From Halococcus thailandensis JCM 13552 (GTDB taxonomy: Archaea > Halobacteriota > Halobacteria > Halobacteriales > Halococcaceae): DNA of 64,000 nt. This document shows positions 27,385 through 35,536 of the stretch, one piece after another. Positions within the stretch are counted from its first letter, which is position 1, and the number at the start of each line of letters is the position of its first letter. A program made the position numbers and the translations under genes. Below the pieces are notes generated by a model. The model did no database searches. It worked only from the letters and a program-made list of their open reading frames with translations, and was not told where the DNA came from. Where the stretch lies: positions 95,770 through 159,769 of the forward strand of contig NZ_AOMF01000163.1 in the NCBI RefSeq assembly GCF_000336715.1, read 5' to 3'.

Positions 27385-29085
27385 TCAGTCGGCTCCTTCC
27401 GGTGTTCGAGCAGTGGCGAAACCAGGGAGTTCGACGCCGAGCGCGTCGCTGGCCTCGGCGGGCGATTCGTACGGCCGGTTCACGACGAGCGTGCCCGCGC
27501 GCTGGTCGCCGAACCCGGGCAACGCCGCAAGTTCGTCCATCGAGGCACGATTGAGATCGAGCGGTGCCGGCACGCCCGAGACCGAGCGATAACCGTGGTC
27601 GGTGACGGCGACGTCGGTGACATTTCCGAGATCGTGCTCGCCCGGAATCGCCACCAGCAGTGGGTAGGTGCCGAGCTGTCGGCCGAAGGTTTTGCCATCC
27701 TGATGGTATTCGAGATGGACGTCCGGCAGGAGCGTGCCGGCGGGCGCGACGCGCTGGAGCATCGGGTTGTCGATCTCTTCGCGGACCTCGGCTTTGTACT
27801 GCTTGAACAGTTTCTTGTGATTGTCGGCGATCTGCGCCCCAGTCGAACTCATCTCGGTCCCGTCGAAAGCCATCACTTGTCGGATGTTCACCCGGCGGAG
27901 CATGAGACCGGCATCGTACACTCGATGGAGAAATTCCTTGTTGAACTCGAACGTTTTTTCGCGCTCACCCTGTAGCCCGTGGAGGAGGTTGATACCGGGC
28001 AGCAGTTTCGGCAAGCGGTTAGCGTTCCCACCGCCCTCTGGTCGCCAGCCGGCCTCCTCGTTGACGATCTCGACGGCGCGGAAGCACTCGTCGGCCGTCA
28101 CGTTGAGATCGTTCTGTTCCTGGACGACGGGATCGGCGCTTTCGAGTCCGAAGGCCGCCGTGTCGCCGGGCGTGTTGTGCTCGGCGATGATCCGCAGTCC
28201 CGCCCGCGATTTCTCGGGCCAGCGCACGATGGTGATCGGGTTGATGTTGTCGAGGTGGAGCGTTTCGAGGTCGGGCGCGACGTCTCGGATACCACCGTAG
28301 AGCTGCCGGAGCGCGTCGGGGTTGGGCGCTTCACCGTCACCACCGTAGGCGAGCAGGTCGGCCTGCCGGCCGAGTCGGAAGTGTTTGACGCCGCGGTCGG
28401 CGAGCGCGGCGACCTCGTCGACGATCGAGTCGGGTGGGCGGAAGTCGGGGTTTCCGTACAGGGGTTCGGTACAGAACGAACAGCGGTAGGCACAGCCCCG
28501 GGAGGTTTCGAGCTCGCAGATGAGGTAGTCGGGATGGTTCGGATGCTGGGAGACGACGAACGCGCCCTGGCGCGCCCAGCGCGTGACCTCGTCGACGTCG
28601 CGGACGCGATTCCCGAACCCCTCCAACCCATTGCTCACGAGATCGTGGGCGGCGGCTTCGACGTCACCCTTGGCGACGAACTCGAAATCGAGGTCCTTGC
28701 GCTCGGTTTCCTGCCCGCCGGCGTTCTCCTCGCCGACGCCGAAGCGCACCGGGCCGCCCATCAGGCTCGTCCCCTCGGCGACCCACGCGAGTTCGCGAAC
28801 CTCGTCGGGTTCGGCGGGCGTGCCGCCGACGTACTTGCCGGGGACGGTCATTCCGCCCAGATAGATCAGCAGGTCGGCCTGGGCGACGTCACGCCACTTG
28901 TTCCGCTCGTCGCGGAGTTCGTCGATCGTGTGGTAGGTGATCTGCTCTTCGGGAACGCCCGCATCGACGAGCGCGCCGGCGGTGAACCGTGGATACGTGG
29001 AGATGTACGGCGGCACCCCGAAGTGGGCGGGTTCGTCGACGTACCCATCGACCAGGGTGACGTCGAGCGTGGCTGGATCGGTCAT
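27385..29085 (-). CDS. Radical SAM protein with C-terminal helix-hairpin-helix
   Basis: The 566-residue protein has a Cys198-x3-Cys202-x2-Cys205 cluster (CAYRCSFC) for a SAM-bound 4Fe-4S cluster. An N-terminal ~190-residue B12-binding-like or partner domain precedes it. The C-terminus, LDLNRASMDELAALPGFGDQRAGTLV, is a helix-hairpin-helix that commonly contacts DNA or RNA. In haloarchaea this type is usually annotated only as radical SAM. A TAAAACT TATA near 29109-29115 supports ATG 29085. The substrate, perhaps nucleic acid, is inferred. Confidence 0.82.
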   Translation of the reverse strand: MTDPATLDVTLVDGYVDEPAHFGVPPYISTYPRFTAGALVDAGVPEEQITYHTIDELRDERNKWRDVAQADLLIYLGGMTVPGKYVGGTPAEPDEVRELAWVAEGTSLMGGPVRFGVGEENAGGQETERKDLDFEFVAKGDVEAAAHDLVSNGLEGFGNRVRDVDEVTRWARQGAFVVSQHPNHPDYLICELETSRGCAYRCSFCTEPLYGNPDFRPPDSIVDEVAALADRGVKHFRLGRQADLLAYGGDGEAPNPDALRQLYGGIRDVAPDLETLHLDNINPITIVRWPEKSRAGLRIIAEHNTPGDTAAFGLESADPVVQEQNDLNVTADECFRAVEIVNEEAGWRPEGGGNANRLPKLLPGINLLHGLQGEREKTFEFNKEFLHRVYDAGLMLRRVNIRQVMAFDGTEMSSTGAQIADNHKKLFKQYKAEVREEIDNPMLQRVAPAGTLLPDVHLEYHQDGKTFGRQLGTYPLLVAIPGEHDLGNVTDVAVTDHGYRSVSGVPAPLDLNRASMDELAALPGFGDQRAGTLVVNRPYESPAEASDALGVELPGFATARTPEGAD

Positions 29086-29166
29086 GGGGTCACAAGAGCG
29101 TCGCGGCGTAAAACTCCCACTCTCACGACCCGTGGGGTTGATAGGTCGTCCGGCAGTACGGGCGGT

Positions 29167-29325
29167 ATGCCCGCAACCCTCGAAGTGGTCTGTGAGAACG
29201 ACGACTGCGAGCTCGATATGTTCGAGATGCACTACACCTACGACATGCCCGACGACGTGGGCATCGACGCCTTCGAGTGTCCGTACTGCACCGAGACCGA
29301 CTCGCTCCGGGAGGTCGAACTGTGA
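29167..29325 (+). CDS. Small zinc-ribbon protein (DUF7559-like)
   Basis: The 52-residue protein carries two Cys pairs, CENDDCEL and CPYCTE, forming a probable zinc ribbon, with aromatic MHYTYDMP between. It is divergent from the radical SAM gene by 81 bp. Its stop overlaps the GTG start of the Hsp20 gene (GTGA at 29322-29325), suggesting coupled translation. I recall this as a short haloarchaeal family of unknown function. Confidence 0.72.
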   Translation: MPATLEVVCENDDCELDMFEMHYTYDMPDDVGIDAFECPYCTETDSLREVEL

Positions 29326-29816
29326 GCAGCAGCGTCGGCGAATCGGTGCTCAAACGCGTGCTCGATGGCGTCGGTCGGTTCGCGGGCCGCGCCCAGGAGC
29401 GCCGCCCGCTGGCGACCGACCTGCTCGAAAGCGACGACGCCTATCTCGTCGTCTTCGACGCGCCCGACGCGAGCGCCGGCGACGTCCAGGTCCGGTTCTC
29501 CGAACGTTCCGTCCACGTCCGCATCGACCGCACGCGCGAGCACCGCGAAGGGTTCGAGATGCGGTTCCCGGGCCGCGGTCTCTCGCTCGACGGCAGTGTG
29601 ACGCTCCCCGCCGAGGCGACGGTCGATCCCGACACCGCGAGCGCGTCGCTCACCACCGAGGGCACGCTCGAAGTCGAGCTACCGAAAGTCGAGGATCCCG
29701 ACGACGGGCCGATCCGGATCTCAACCGACGAGGGCGAGACGGCTGACGACGAGACAGCCGAAGATACGTCTGTGGAGACTGACGAGAAGACGACGGACGA
29801 CGTCGACGAGTTCTAA
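29322..29816 (+). CDS. Hsp20/alpha-crystallin family small heat-shock protein
   Basis: The 164-residue protein has an N-terminal arm, then an alpha-crystallin-like beta sandwich: LVVFDAPDASAGDVQVRFSERSVHV (about residues 45-70), FPGRGLSLDGSVTLPAEATVDPDTASASL (about 88-115) and TLEVELPKV. The last ~40 residues are a Glu/Asp/Thr-rich tail. GTG 29322 overlaps the upstream stop and is preferred to other starts. Small Hsps hold unfolded proteins; regulation by heat is not visible here. Its 3' end overlaps the converging Nudix gene by 4 nt. Confidence 0.82.
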   Translation: MSSSVGESVLKRVLDGVGRFAGRAQERRPLATDLLESDDAYLVVFDAPDASAGDVQVRFSERSVHVRIDRTREHREGFEMRFPGRGLSLDGSVTLPAEATVDPDTASASLTTEGTLEVELPKVEDPDDGPIRISTDEGETADDETAEDTSVETDEKTTDDVDEF

Positions 29817-30427
29817 ACCGGGAAGTCGGCATCCGAATCGACGACGCGGTCGGGATCGTCCGGCACGCGCCAGTCGGTCGTCAGCTCCAGAAACTGCACG
29901 AGGATGCGGCCGGTCGCGCCCCAGACCACGTAGTCGCCGACGCGGAAGAAGTGGAGTCGGATATCGCCGTAGTGGGGGTGATCACGGCGTTCGGAATCGT
30001 AGTTGTTGGGATCGGTGAGCGCCGCGATCGGCAGCACGACGACCTCGGCGACCTCGTGCTCGTCGGGGACGTACTCGCGGTCGGGCACGCGGGCGACGAA
30101 CGGCCGGACGGCGTAGCGCGTGATGGTACGGATATCGTCGAGTCGGCCGACGACCTCGGCGGTGTCGGGGTCGAGACCGATCTCCTCGTCGGCCTCGCGC
30201 AGCGCTGTCGCGGTCAGGTCGTCGTCGATCGGCTCGCGCCCGCCACCGGGAAAGCTCATCTGTCCGGGATGTTCGCCGAGGTGGTCGGCGCGCTTGGTGA
30301 AGAGGAGATGTGCGCCGCCGTAGTCGTCCGGGCGCTCGCGCGTGATGACCGGCACGAGCACGGCTGCGTCGCGCTGCTCGTCGGTGACGCCCGTGGCGGC
30401 GTGCTCGGCGACCCGCGCGAGATGCAT
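29813..30427 (-). CDS. Nudix hydrolase (CoA pyrophosphatase-like)
   Basis: The 204-residue protein has a complete Nudix box around residues 64-88: GGGREPIDDDLTATALREADEEIG, with the READEE metal-binding helix. The upstream PGQMSFPGG segment matches the CoA-specific subfamily (UPF0035-like NuBI motif). It probably hydrolyses CoA or a related dinucleotide. GCTTAATTC at about 30450-30458 is a TATA for a leaderless start at 30427. Confidence 0.88.
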   Translation of the reverse strand: MHLARVAEHAATGVTDEQRDAAVLVPVITRERPDDYGGAHLLFTKRADHLGEHPGQMSFPGGGREPIDDDLTATALREADEEIGLDPDTAEVVGRLDDIRTITRYAVRPFVARVPDREYVPDEHEVAEVVVLPIAALTDPNNYDSERRDHPHYGDIRLHFFRVGDYVVWGATGRILVQFLELTTDWRVPDDPDRVVDSDADFPV

Positions 30428-30496
30428 ATCGTCGTGAGACGCCGACGGGGCTTAATTCGTCCGCTCCGTTCGTCTCGGGACGATCGTTTCGGGTCG

Positions 30497-30503
30497 TTTA
30501 TGC
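30497..30503 (+). promoter_or_regulatory. TATA box upstream of the flippase leader mini-ORF
   Basis: GTTTATG is centred near 30500 and predicts transcription from about 30527. This is at the ATG of the mini-ORF (30529), not at the flippase start (30545 or 30575). No other TATA-like sequence lies between. Confidence 0.5.
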
Positions 30504-30528
30504 CACCGCCGCTCGTCCCCTCGACAGC

Positions 30529-30573
30529 ATGATCGGATCGCAGCGTGACCGGCGGCGACCGGCAGGAGCCTGA
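30529..30573 (+). CDS. Candidate 14-residue leader peptide of the flippase
   Basis: ATG 30529 opens the frame MIGSQRDRRRPAGA and ends TGA at 30571-30573, one base before GTG 30575. Shine-Dalgarno-like AGGAG (30564-30568) lies six nt upstream of that GTG, so ribosomes finishing the peptide would be at a good reinitiation site. TATA at 30497-30503 predicts a leaderless transcript starting at this ATG. Arg-rich. Function as a coupling or regulatory leader is inferred. Confidence 0.4.
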   Translation: MIGSQRDRRRPAGA

Positions 30574-30574
30574 C

Positions 30575-31594
30575 GTGGCGACCGACTCCGCGGACATTCT
30601 CGACCGGCGCTCGGTAGCGAAGGCAGTCGTTGGCTTCGTCATCGCCGCCGTGCTCCTCTATTTCCTCGGCAACGTCGTCGGCTGGAACGACATCGTCGAT
30701 GCGCTCGCGCGTGCCGATCTCCGCTGGGTGGCCGTCGCCTGTCTCTGTACCTGTGGCTACCTGCTCGCGTGGACGAAGACCTGGCAGGTCGTCCTCGACG
30801 CCGGCGGGATCACCATCCCCTATCGGGAGCTCGTGCCGACCTATCTCGCGGCGACGTTCGCGAACTACACGACGCCGTTCGGCCAGGCCGGCGGCGAACC
30901 GTTCATCGCCTACGTGCTCTCGGCCGACACCGAAGCGAGCTACGAGGAGAGTCTCGCGAGCGTCTCGACGGCCGACCTGATGCATCTGCTGCCCTTCTTC
31001 ACCTTCGCCGGCATCGGGCTCGCAGCGCTCGCGATCACCGGGACGATCCCCCCGGGCGCGAGTTCGATCCTGATCGGACTCGCGGCGATCGCCATCGGCG
31101 TGCCAGCGATCGTCTACGGCGCGTGGCGACGGCGCGATCTCGTCGAGCGGATCATCACAACGCTCGCCCGTCCGGTGACGACACGCACCGACCGTGTGTC
31201 GATGGAACGGATCGAGACGCGCATCGACACCTTCTACAGCCAGATCGCGCGCATCGCCGCGGAGCCACGCGACCTGCTCGTCGGGATCGTCTACTCGTAT
31301 CTTGGCTGGATCTGTTTCGCCGCACCGCTGTATTTCGCCGCGCTCGCGCTCTCGCTGCCGGTCGATCCGCTGCTGGTCGCCTTTCTCGCCCCCGCGAGCT
31401 CGCTCGCCGGCTTCGTCCCGACGCCGGGCGGGCTCGGCGGCGTCTCGACGGCGATGGTCGCACTCGTGGTCGCACTCACCCCCGTCGGTGCCGGTGCGGC
31501 GGCCGCGCTCGCGATACTCTACCGGGCGACGAGCTACGTGTTTGCACTCCTCGTCTGTGGCCCGGCCGCGCTCTACGTCACCGCTCGCGCCTGA
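30575..31594 (+). CDS. UPF0104/lysylphosphatidylglycerol synthase-like membrane protein (flippase)
   Basis: The protein has about 339 residues from GTG 30575 (349 if GTG 30545 is used). About eight to nine membrane helices are visible. NYTTPFGQAGGEPFIAYVLS and FVPTPGGLGGVSTAMVALVV are the family signatures. Relatives move lipid-linked glycans or modify phospholipids. It is the second such domain within 6 kb (the other is fused to GT2 at 25516-27318). GTG 30575 is favoured by AGGAG six nt upstream and the stop of the preceding mini-ORF. Confidence 0.8.
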   Translation: MATDSADILDRRSVAKAVVGFVIAAVLLYFLGNVVGWNDIVDALARADLRWVAVACLCTCGYLLAWTKTWQVVLDAGGITIPYRELVPTYLAATFANYTTPFGQAGGEPFIAYVLSADTEASYEESLASVSTADLMHLLPFFTFAGIGLAALAITGTIPPGASSILIGLAAIAIGVPAIVYGAWRRRDLVERIITTLARPVTTRTDRVSMERIETRIDTFYSQIARIAAEPRDLLVGIVYSYLGWICFAAPLYFAALALSLPVDPLLVAFLAPASSLAGFVPTPGGLGGVSTAMVALVVALTPVGAGAAAALAILYRATSYVFALLVCGPAALYVTARA

Positions 31595-32071
31595 TCAGTC
31601 GCCCGCGGCCGCATCGAGCCGGTCGCGCACGCCGTCGAGGGCGATCGGTGCCCACGTTTCGAGATCGTAGCTCACGTCGATCAGTCGCGCGATGCGCTCG
31701 TGATCGTCCTCGGCGACCGCCCGCGCCGCATCCGCACGAAACCGTTCCTCGACGACCGCCCCGAGTGCTGCGCGATCGGGCGTACAGGCGTCGACGTCGA
31801 GGATGTGGGGCAGATCCTCGGCTCCGTCGGGGAGCGCCGGGAACGCCGTCGGGCCGGGGGCGAGTAGCCGGTCGTCCGTGGTTCGCTCGACGATCGTATC
31901 GGGATCGAACGCGACGAGTCGGTAGGCCGCGAGCGCCGCGTCGACGTCCGGGTCGTCGAGATCCGCACCGCGCTTGAACGCGAGTTCGTCGCCCGCGGTG
32001 GCGAGTTCGGACGGTGAGAGCGCACCGAAGAGATCGACGATGCCGGCGAGCTCGTCGTGGGTCAGCTCCAT
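31595..32071 (-). CDS. DUF7109-like haloarchaeal protein
   Basis: The 158-residue acidic, helical soluble protein begins MELTHDELAGIVDLFGALSP. I recall it as a haloarchaeal family of unknown function. No catalytic motif or membrane segment is seen. Its stop abuts the stop of the flippase gene on the other strand. GGTTAGTC near 32095-32102 is a weak TATA for a leaderless start. Confidence 0.65.
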   Translation of the reverse strand: MELTHDELAGIVDLFGALSPSELATAGDELAFKRGADLDDPDVDAALAAYRLVAFDPDTIVERTTDDRLLAPGPTAFPALPDGAEDLPHILDVDACTPDRAALGAVVEERFRADAARAVAEDDHERIARLIDVSYDLETWAPIALDGVRDRLDAAAGD

Positions 32072-32097
32072 TCGATCGTCCTACCGTGGGCCACGGG

Positions 32098-33192
32098 TTA
32101 GTCCTTTGCTGCCGCGAGATCGGTCCGAACCGCTGCCCGGACCTCGTTAGGGTCGAGCGGTGTGTCGGTCCACGCCGGCAGGCGATCGTCGTCCGCAGGT
32201 GGCTCGATGGCTGTCGCGTAATCACGGACCTGCGCGCGCTCGTCGTCGGCGTCGTACTCCAGCGCGTTGTGGCTGGCGTCGGCGGCGTACTGGCGGACGA
32301 ACCGTGCCGCCGTCCGCTCGTAGCGCGTCGGCAGGGTGTCGTATTCCGGACGAACGCCGTGTTCTCCGACAGCGCGGAGCAGCGCGCGCCCGACCTCGCG
32401 GCTCATCGCCGCCAGCCCGTCGTCTCCCGACACCGATCGGTGATCGTGGACGTCGACCCCGAGATCGACCTGTGCGGTGCCCGCGAACCCGGCCTCGTCG
32501 AAGGCGGTCGCCAGCCCGTCGATCTCGAGCCCCCAGCCCCGGCCGAGGCGGAGTTCGCGCGCGAGATCGCCCGTGAGTCCGATCTCGCCGGCGAGCGCGT
32601 AGCGGAACGCGCCGAAGTAGTCGAGGATCGGCGTGTCGTGGCGCTCGCGGAGGGTCGCCACGAGCGGTTCGTAGAAGAGGCGGAACAGCCGTCCGAACAG
32701 CTGATCGCGCTCGATGCGGGCGTAATATCCTTTCACGAACGAGAACCCGTCGGCGAGCGGCGCACAGAGGCGGCGGACGTCGGCGGGCGAGTACGAGAGC
32801 GCGTCGGCGTCGTGGACGACGACGAACTCGTGGTCGCTCGCGGGGCCGAGTGCGAGCCAGACGTCCCGACCTTTCCCGCTCTCGCCGTCGAGGCCGTGCT
32901 CGTCGAGTAGTGCGGCGAGGCGCGGACCGCCACACCAGAACAGTTCGGCGTCGAGGGCGAACCCCGACAGCCACTCGGCGATCGGCTCGACGCGCTCGCG
33001 CGGGGCGCGCAGGGCGACGATGACGGTCGCGACGTCGAGCGTGGCGAGCGACGAAAAGACGTGCTCGGCCGCATCGGTGCGGTATTCGCGACCGGTCATC
33101 GGGACGACGACCGCCGTGCGCTCCGTCGGCGCGGCCGGCGGCTCGTCGGCGACCCCGTGTAACGTCGTGATCCGTTCCTGAACGTACTCCAT
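32098..33192 (-). CDS. GT81-like family 2 glycosyltransferase (glucosyl-3-phosphoglycerate synthase-like)
   Basis: The 364-residue protein is a GT-A glycosyltransferase. VVVPMTGREYRT is the nucleotide-binding strand and VVVHDADALSYSPADVRRL carries the DAD metal motif. The C-terminal half has the GWGLEIDGLATAFDEAGFAG segment found in glucosyl/mannosyl-3-phosphoglycerate synthases and related enzymes. These make compatible solutes or their precursors; in a haloarchaeon another acceptor is possible. No clear TATA box precedes it. Confidence 0.72.
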   Translation of the reverse strand: MEYVQERITTLHGVADEPPAAPTERTAVVVPMTGREYRTDAAEHVFSSLATLDVATVIVALRAPRERVEPIAEWLSGFALDAELFWCGGPRLAALLDEHGLDGESGKGRDVWLALGPASDHEFVVVHDADALSYSPADVRRLCAPLADGFSFVKGYYARIERDQLFGRLFRLFYEPLVATLRERHDTPILDYFGAFRYALAGEIGLTGDLARELRLGRGWGLEIDGLATAFDEAGFAGTAQVDLGVDVHDHRSVSGDDGLAAMSREVGRALLRAVGEHGVRPEYDTLPTRYERTAARFVRQYAADASHNALEYDADDERAQVRDYATAIEPPADDDRLPAWTDTPLDPNEVRAAVRTDLAAAKD

Positions 33193-33587
33193 GAGTCGAA
33201 CTCGCCGCTCGCGCGCTCGATGTTCGGCAGTTCCGTTCAGGGCGAGCGCACCGGGCCTGTTCGTCCGCTGTCGGGCCTGCGGCCAATCAAACCTTCCGGA
33301 ACGCCGTCGTATCGAAAACAGACACGGGAAGGGTGCGCGGTGATGCCAGGGCAGCGGACCGTGTTCCCGTGTGACCGGAACCCTCTGGTTCCGTTTGAAT
33401 ACACGGATCAGAGTGCCCTATACTTACTCCCTGACCGGCGTTTCAAACACTGACGCATGTGTCACACCGTGAAACGCGGCAGCTGTCGAGGGCGCTACGC
33501 TTTCTCGAACGCAACGTGGTGACTCGTCGGTATCGTTTCCGATCCGTACCCCAACGTTAACGCTCCCGGCTGCCTGATTTTCCGGAA
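33193..33587. promoter_or_regulatory. Non-coding control region upstream of menA
   Basis: No convincing gene is present in this 395-bp stretch; an open frame at 33220-33453 looks random. Features are a short hairpin, CGGAACC...GGTTCCG near 33374-33391, and a perfect 8-bp inverted repeat GCGTTTCA (33438-33445) with TGAAACGC (33470-33477), with TGAC...GTCA nested in it. CGTTAACG near 33555-33562 is a TATA placed about 29 bp before the menA ATG. Confidence 0.45.
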
Positions 33588-34529
33588 ATGAGTACACAGG
33601 AGGTCTCCCGTGGTCGTGCGTGGCTGATGGCCGCGCGACCGCAGACGCTGCCGGCGGCCGCCGCGCCGGTGTTCGTCGGCACCGGTCTCGCCGTCGCGAT
33701 GGACGTGTTCGCCCCGCTGCCCGCGCTGGCGGCACTCGTCGGCGCGCTGCTCATCCAGATCGGGACGAACTTCGCGAACGACTACTACGACGCCAAATCC
33801 GGCGTCGACTCCGAGGATCGCGACGGCTTCACCAGAGTCACCCAGTCGGGCCTCATCGGGGCGAGCGAGGTCCGGCGCGCGATGATCGCCACGTTCGCGC
33901 TCGCAATCGTTCTCGGCAGCTATCTGGTCTTCGTCGGCGGCCTGCCGATCGTGATCGTCGGCCTGTCGAGCGTCGCCGCGGGGATCCTCTACACCGGCGG
34001 TCCCTACCCCTACGGCTGGTACGGCCTCGGCGATCTCTTCGTGTTCGTCTTCTTCGGGCTGGTCGCCGTCAGCGGCACCTACTACGTGCAGGCTGCGGCT
34101 TTCGCGCGCTCGTTCCCGCTCTGGCTCCCGCCCGACACGCTGCCGCTCGCGGCCGTCGTGGCGAGCCTGCCCGCCGCGGGCCTCTCGACCAACATCCTGA
34201 TCGTCAACAATCTGCGCGATCGCGAGACCGACATGGCGGCGGGCAAGCGCTCGCTCGCAGTGCTCCTCGGTTACCGCTGGAGTCGCGCCGAGTTCCTGCT
34301 CATGACGGGGATGGCCTACGTGATCCCCGTCGTCTTCTGGCTCACCGGCTCCGGTGCGCTCGTGCTCGCACCGCTGCTGACGCTGCCGTACGCCGCCTCG
34401 ATCGCCACGACCGTTCTGGCCAGAACCGACGGCGACGCGCTCAACCCCGCGCTCGAACGGGTGGGCAAACTGCTCGCGGCTCACTCCGTCCTCTTCGCGC
34501 TCGGCCTCGCGCTGCCGGGGATGCTATGA
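33588..34529 (+). CDS. menA: 1,4-dihydroxy-2-naphthoate polyprenyltransferase
   Basis: The 313-residue UbiA-family membrane enzyme prenylates 1,4-dihydroxy-2-naphthoate to demethylmenaquinone. NFANDYYDAKSGVDSEDR (about residues 62-79) is the first Asp-rich prenyl-diphosphate site and NNLRDRETDMAAGKRSLAV (about 205-223) the second. About nine membrane helices are seen. Its stop overlaps the menC ATG (ATGA at 34526-34529). The start fits a leaderless transcript. Confidence 0.93.
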   Translation: MSTQEVSRGRAWLMAARPQTLPAAAAPVFVGTGLAVAMDVFAPLPALAALVGALLIQIGTNFANDYYDAKSGVDSEDRDGFTRVTQSGLIGASEVRRAMIATFALAIVLGSYLVFVGGLPIVIVGLSSVAAGILYTGGPYPYGWYGLGDLFVFVFFGLVAVSGTYYVQAAAFARSFPLWLPPDTLPLAAVVASLPAAGLSTNILIVNNLRDRETDMAAGKRSLAVLLGYRWSRAEFLLMTGMAYVIPVVFWLTGSGALVLAPLLTLPYAASIATTVLARTDGDALNPALERVGKLLAAHSVLFALGLALPGML

Positions 34530-35536
34530 AGATCGAGCCGTTCTCGCTGGCGCTCGCGAGCCCGCTCTCGACCGCCCGGGGCACGATCGACACGAGGGAG
34601 GGGTTTCTCGTCACGATCGACCACGAAGGGACGCGAGGCATCGGCGAGGCGACACCGCTGCCCGGCTGGTCCGAATCGCTCGACGAATGTCGGACAGCGC
34701 TCGACCGCGCAGACGATATCGACGACTGGTCGGCAGCACTCGACACACTCGACGGAACGCCGGCCGCCCGCCACGGGTTCGCGCTCGCGCTCGCCGACGC
34801 TCGCTCGCGTGCCGCCGATCTCCCGCTCTACCGCCACCTCGGCGGCGATCCGACGGACGACCTTCCAGTGAACGCGACGATCGGTGACGGCTCGATAGAC
34901 GAGACCGTCGCTGCAGCCACCGCGGCGGTCGAACAGGGGTTCGAGGCCCTCAAGATCAAAGTCGGCGCACGGGCGGTCGCGGAAGACGTAGAGCGCGTCG
35001 CCACCGTCCGAAAGGCGGTCGGGAACGATATCGAGCTCCGTGCCGACGCGAACGGCGCGTGGGATCGCGAGGCAGCACGCATAGCGCTCGATGGGTTCGC
35101 CGACACGGGGCTCGCGTACGTCGAACAACCGCTTCCCGCGGACGATCTCGCCAGCCACGCCGATCTTCGGGGACGGTTGCCGATCGCGCTCGACGAATCG
35201 CTCGCGACCCACTCCGTCGAGCGCGTTCTCGCCGCCGACGCCGCGGACGTCCTGATCGTGAAACCGATGGCACTCGGCGGGCCGGATCGCGCGCGTTCGG
35301 CCGTGCTCGCTGCCCACGAGGCCGGCTGCGAGGCAGTTCTCACGACGACGATCGACGGCGCGCTCGCACGGGCGGGGGCCGTCCACGTCGCAGCGAGCCT
35401 CCCCGACCCGCCGGCAGCCGGGCTCGCGACCGCCGATCGACTCGCCGAGAACCTCGTACAGGACCCGGCACCGATCGACGATGGTCACGCGCGCGTGCCA
35501 CAGGAACCTGGCAGCGCGCCCCTGGAGGACGGATGA
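34526..35536 (+). CDS. menC: o-Succinylbenzoate synthase
   Basis: The 336-residue enolase-superfamily enzyme makes o-succinylbenzoate in menaquinone synthesis. ALKIKVGARA holds the catalytic Lys pair, RADANGAW and YVEQPLP the first metal ligands, PIALDESL the third ligand region, and DVLIVKPMALGG the opposing Lys. Dipeptide epimerases share this fold, but the position between menA and menE settles the role. It overlaps both neighbours by 4 nt. Confidence 0.9.
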   Translation: MKIEPFSLALASPLSTARGTIDTREGFLVTIDHEGTRGIGEATPLPGWSESLDECRTALDRADDIDDWSAALDTLDGTPAARHGFALALADARSRAADLPLYRHLGGDPTDDLPVNATIGDGSIDETVAAATAAVEQGFEALKIKVGARAVAEDVERVATVRKAVGNDIELRADANGAWDREAARIALDGFADTGLAYVEQPLPADDLASHADLRGRLPIALDESLATHSVERVLAADAADVLIVKPMALGGPDRARSAVLAAHEAGCEAVLTTTIDGALARAGAVHVAASLPDPPAAGLATADRLAENLVQDPAPIDDGHARVPQEPGSAPLEDG

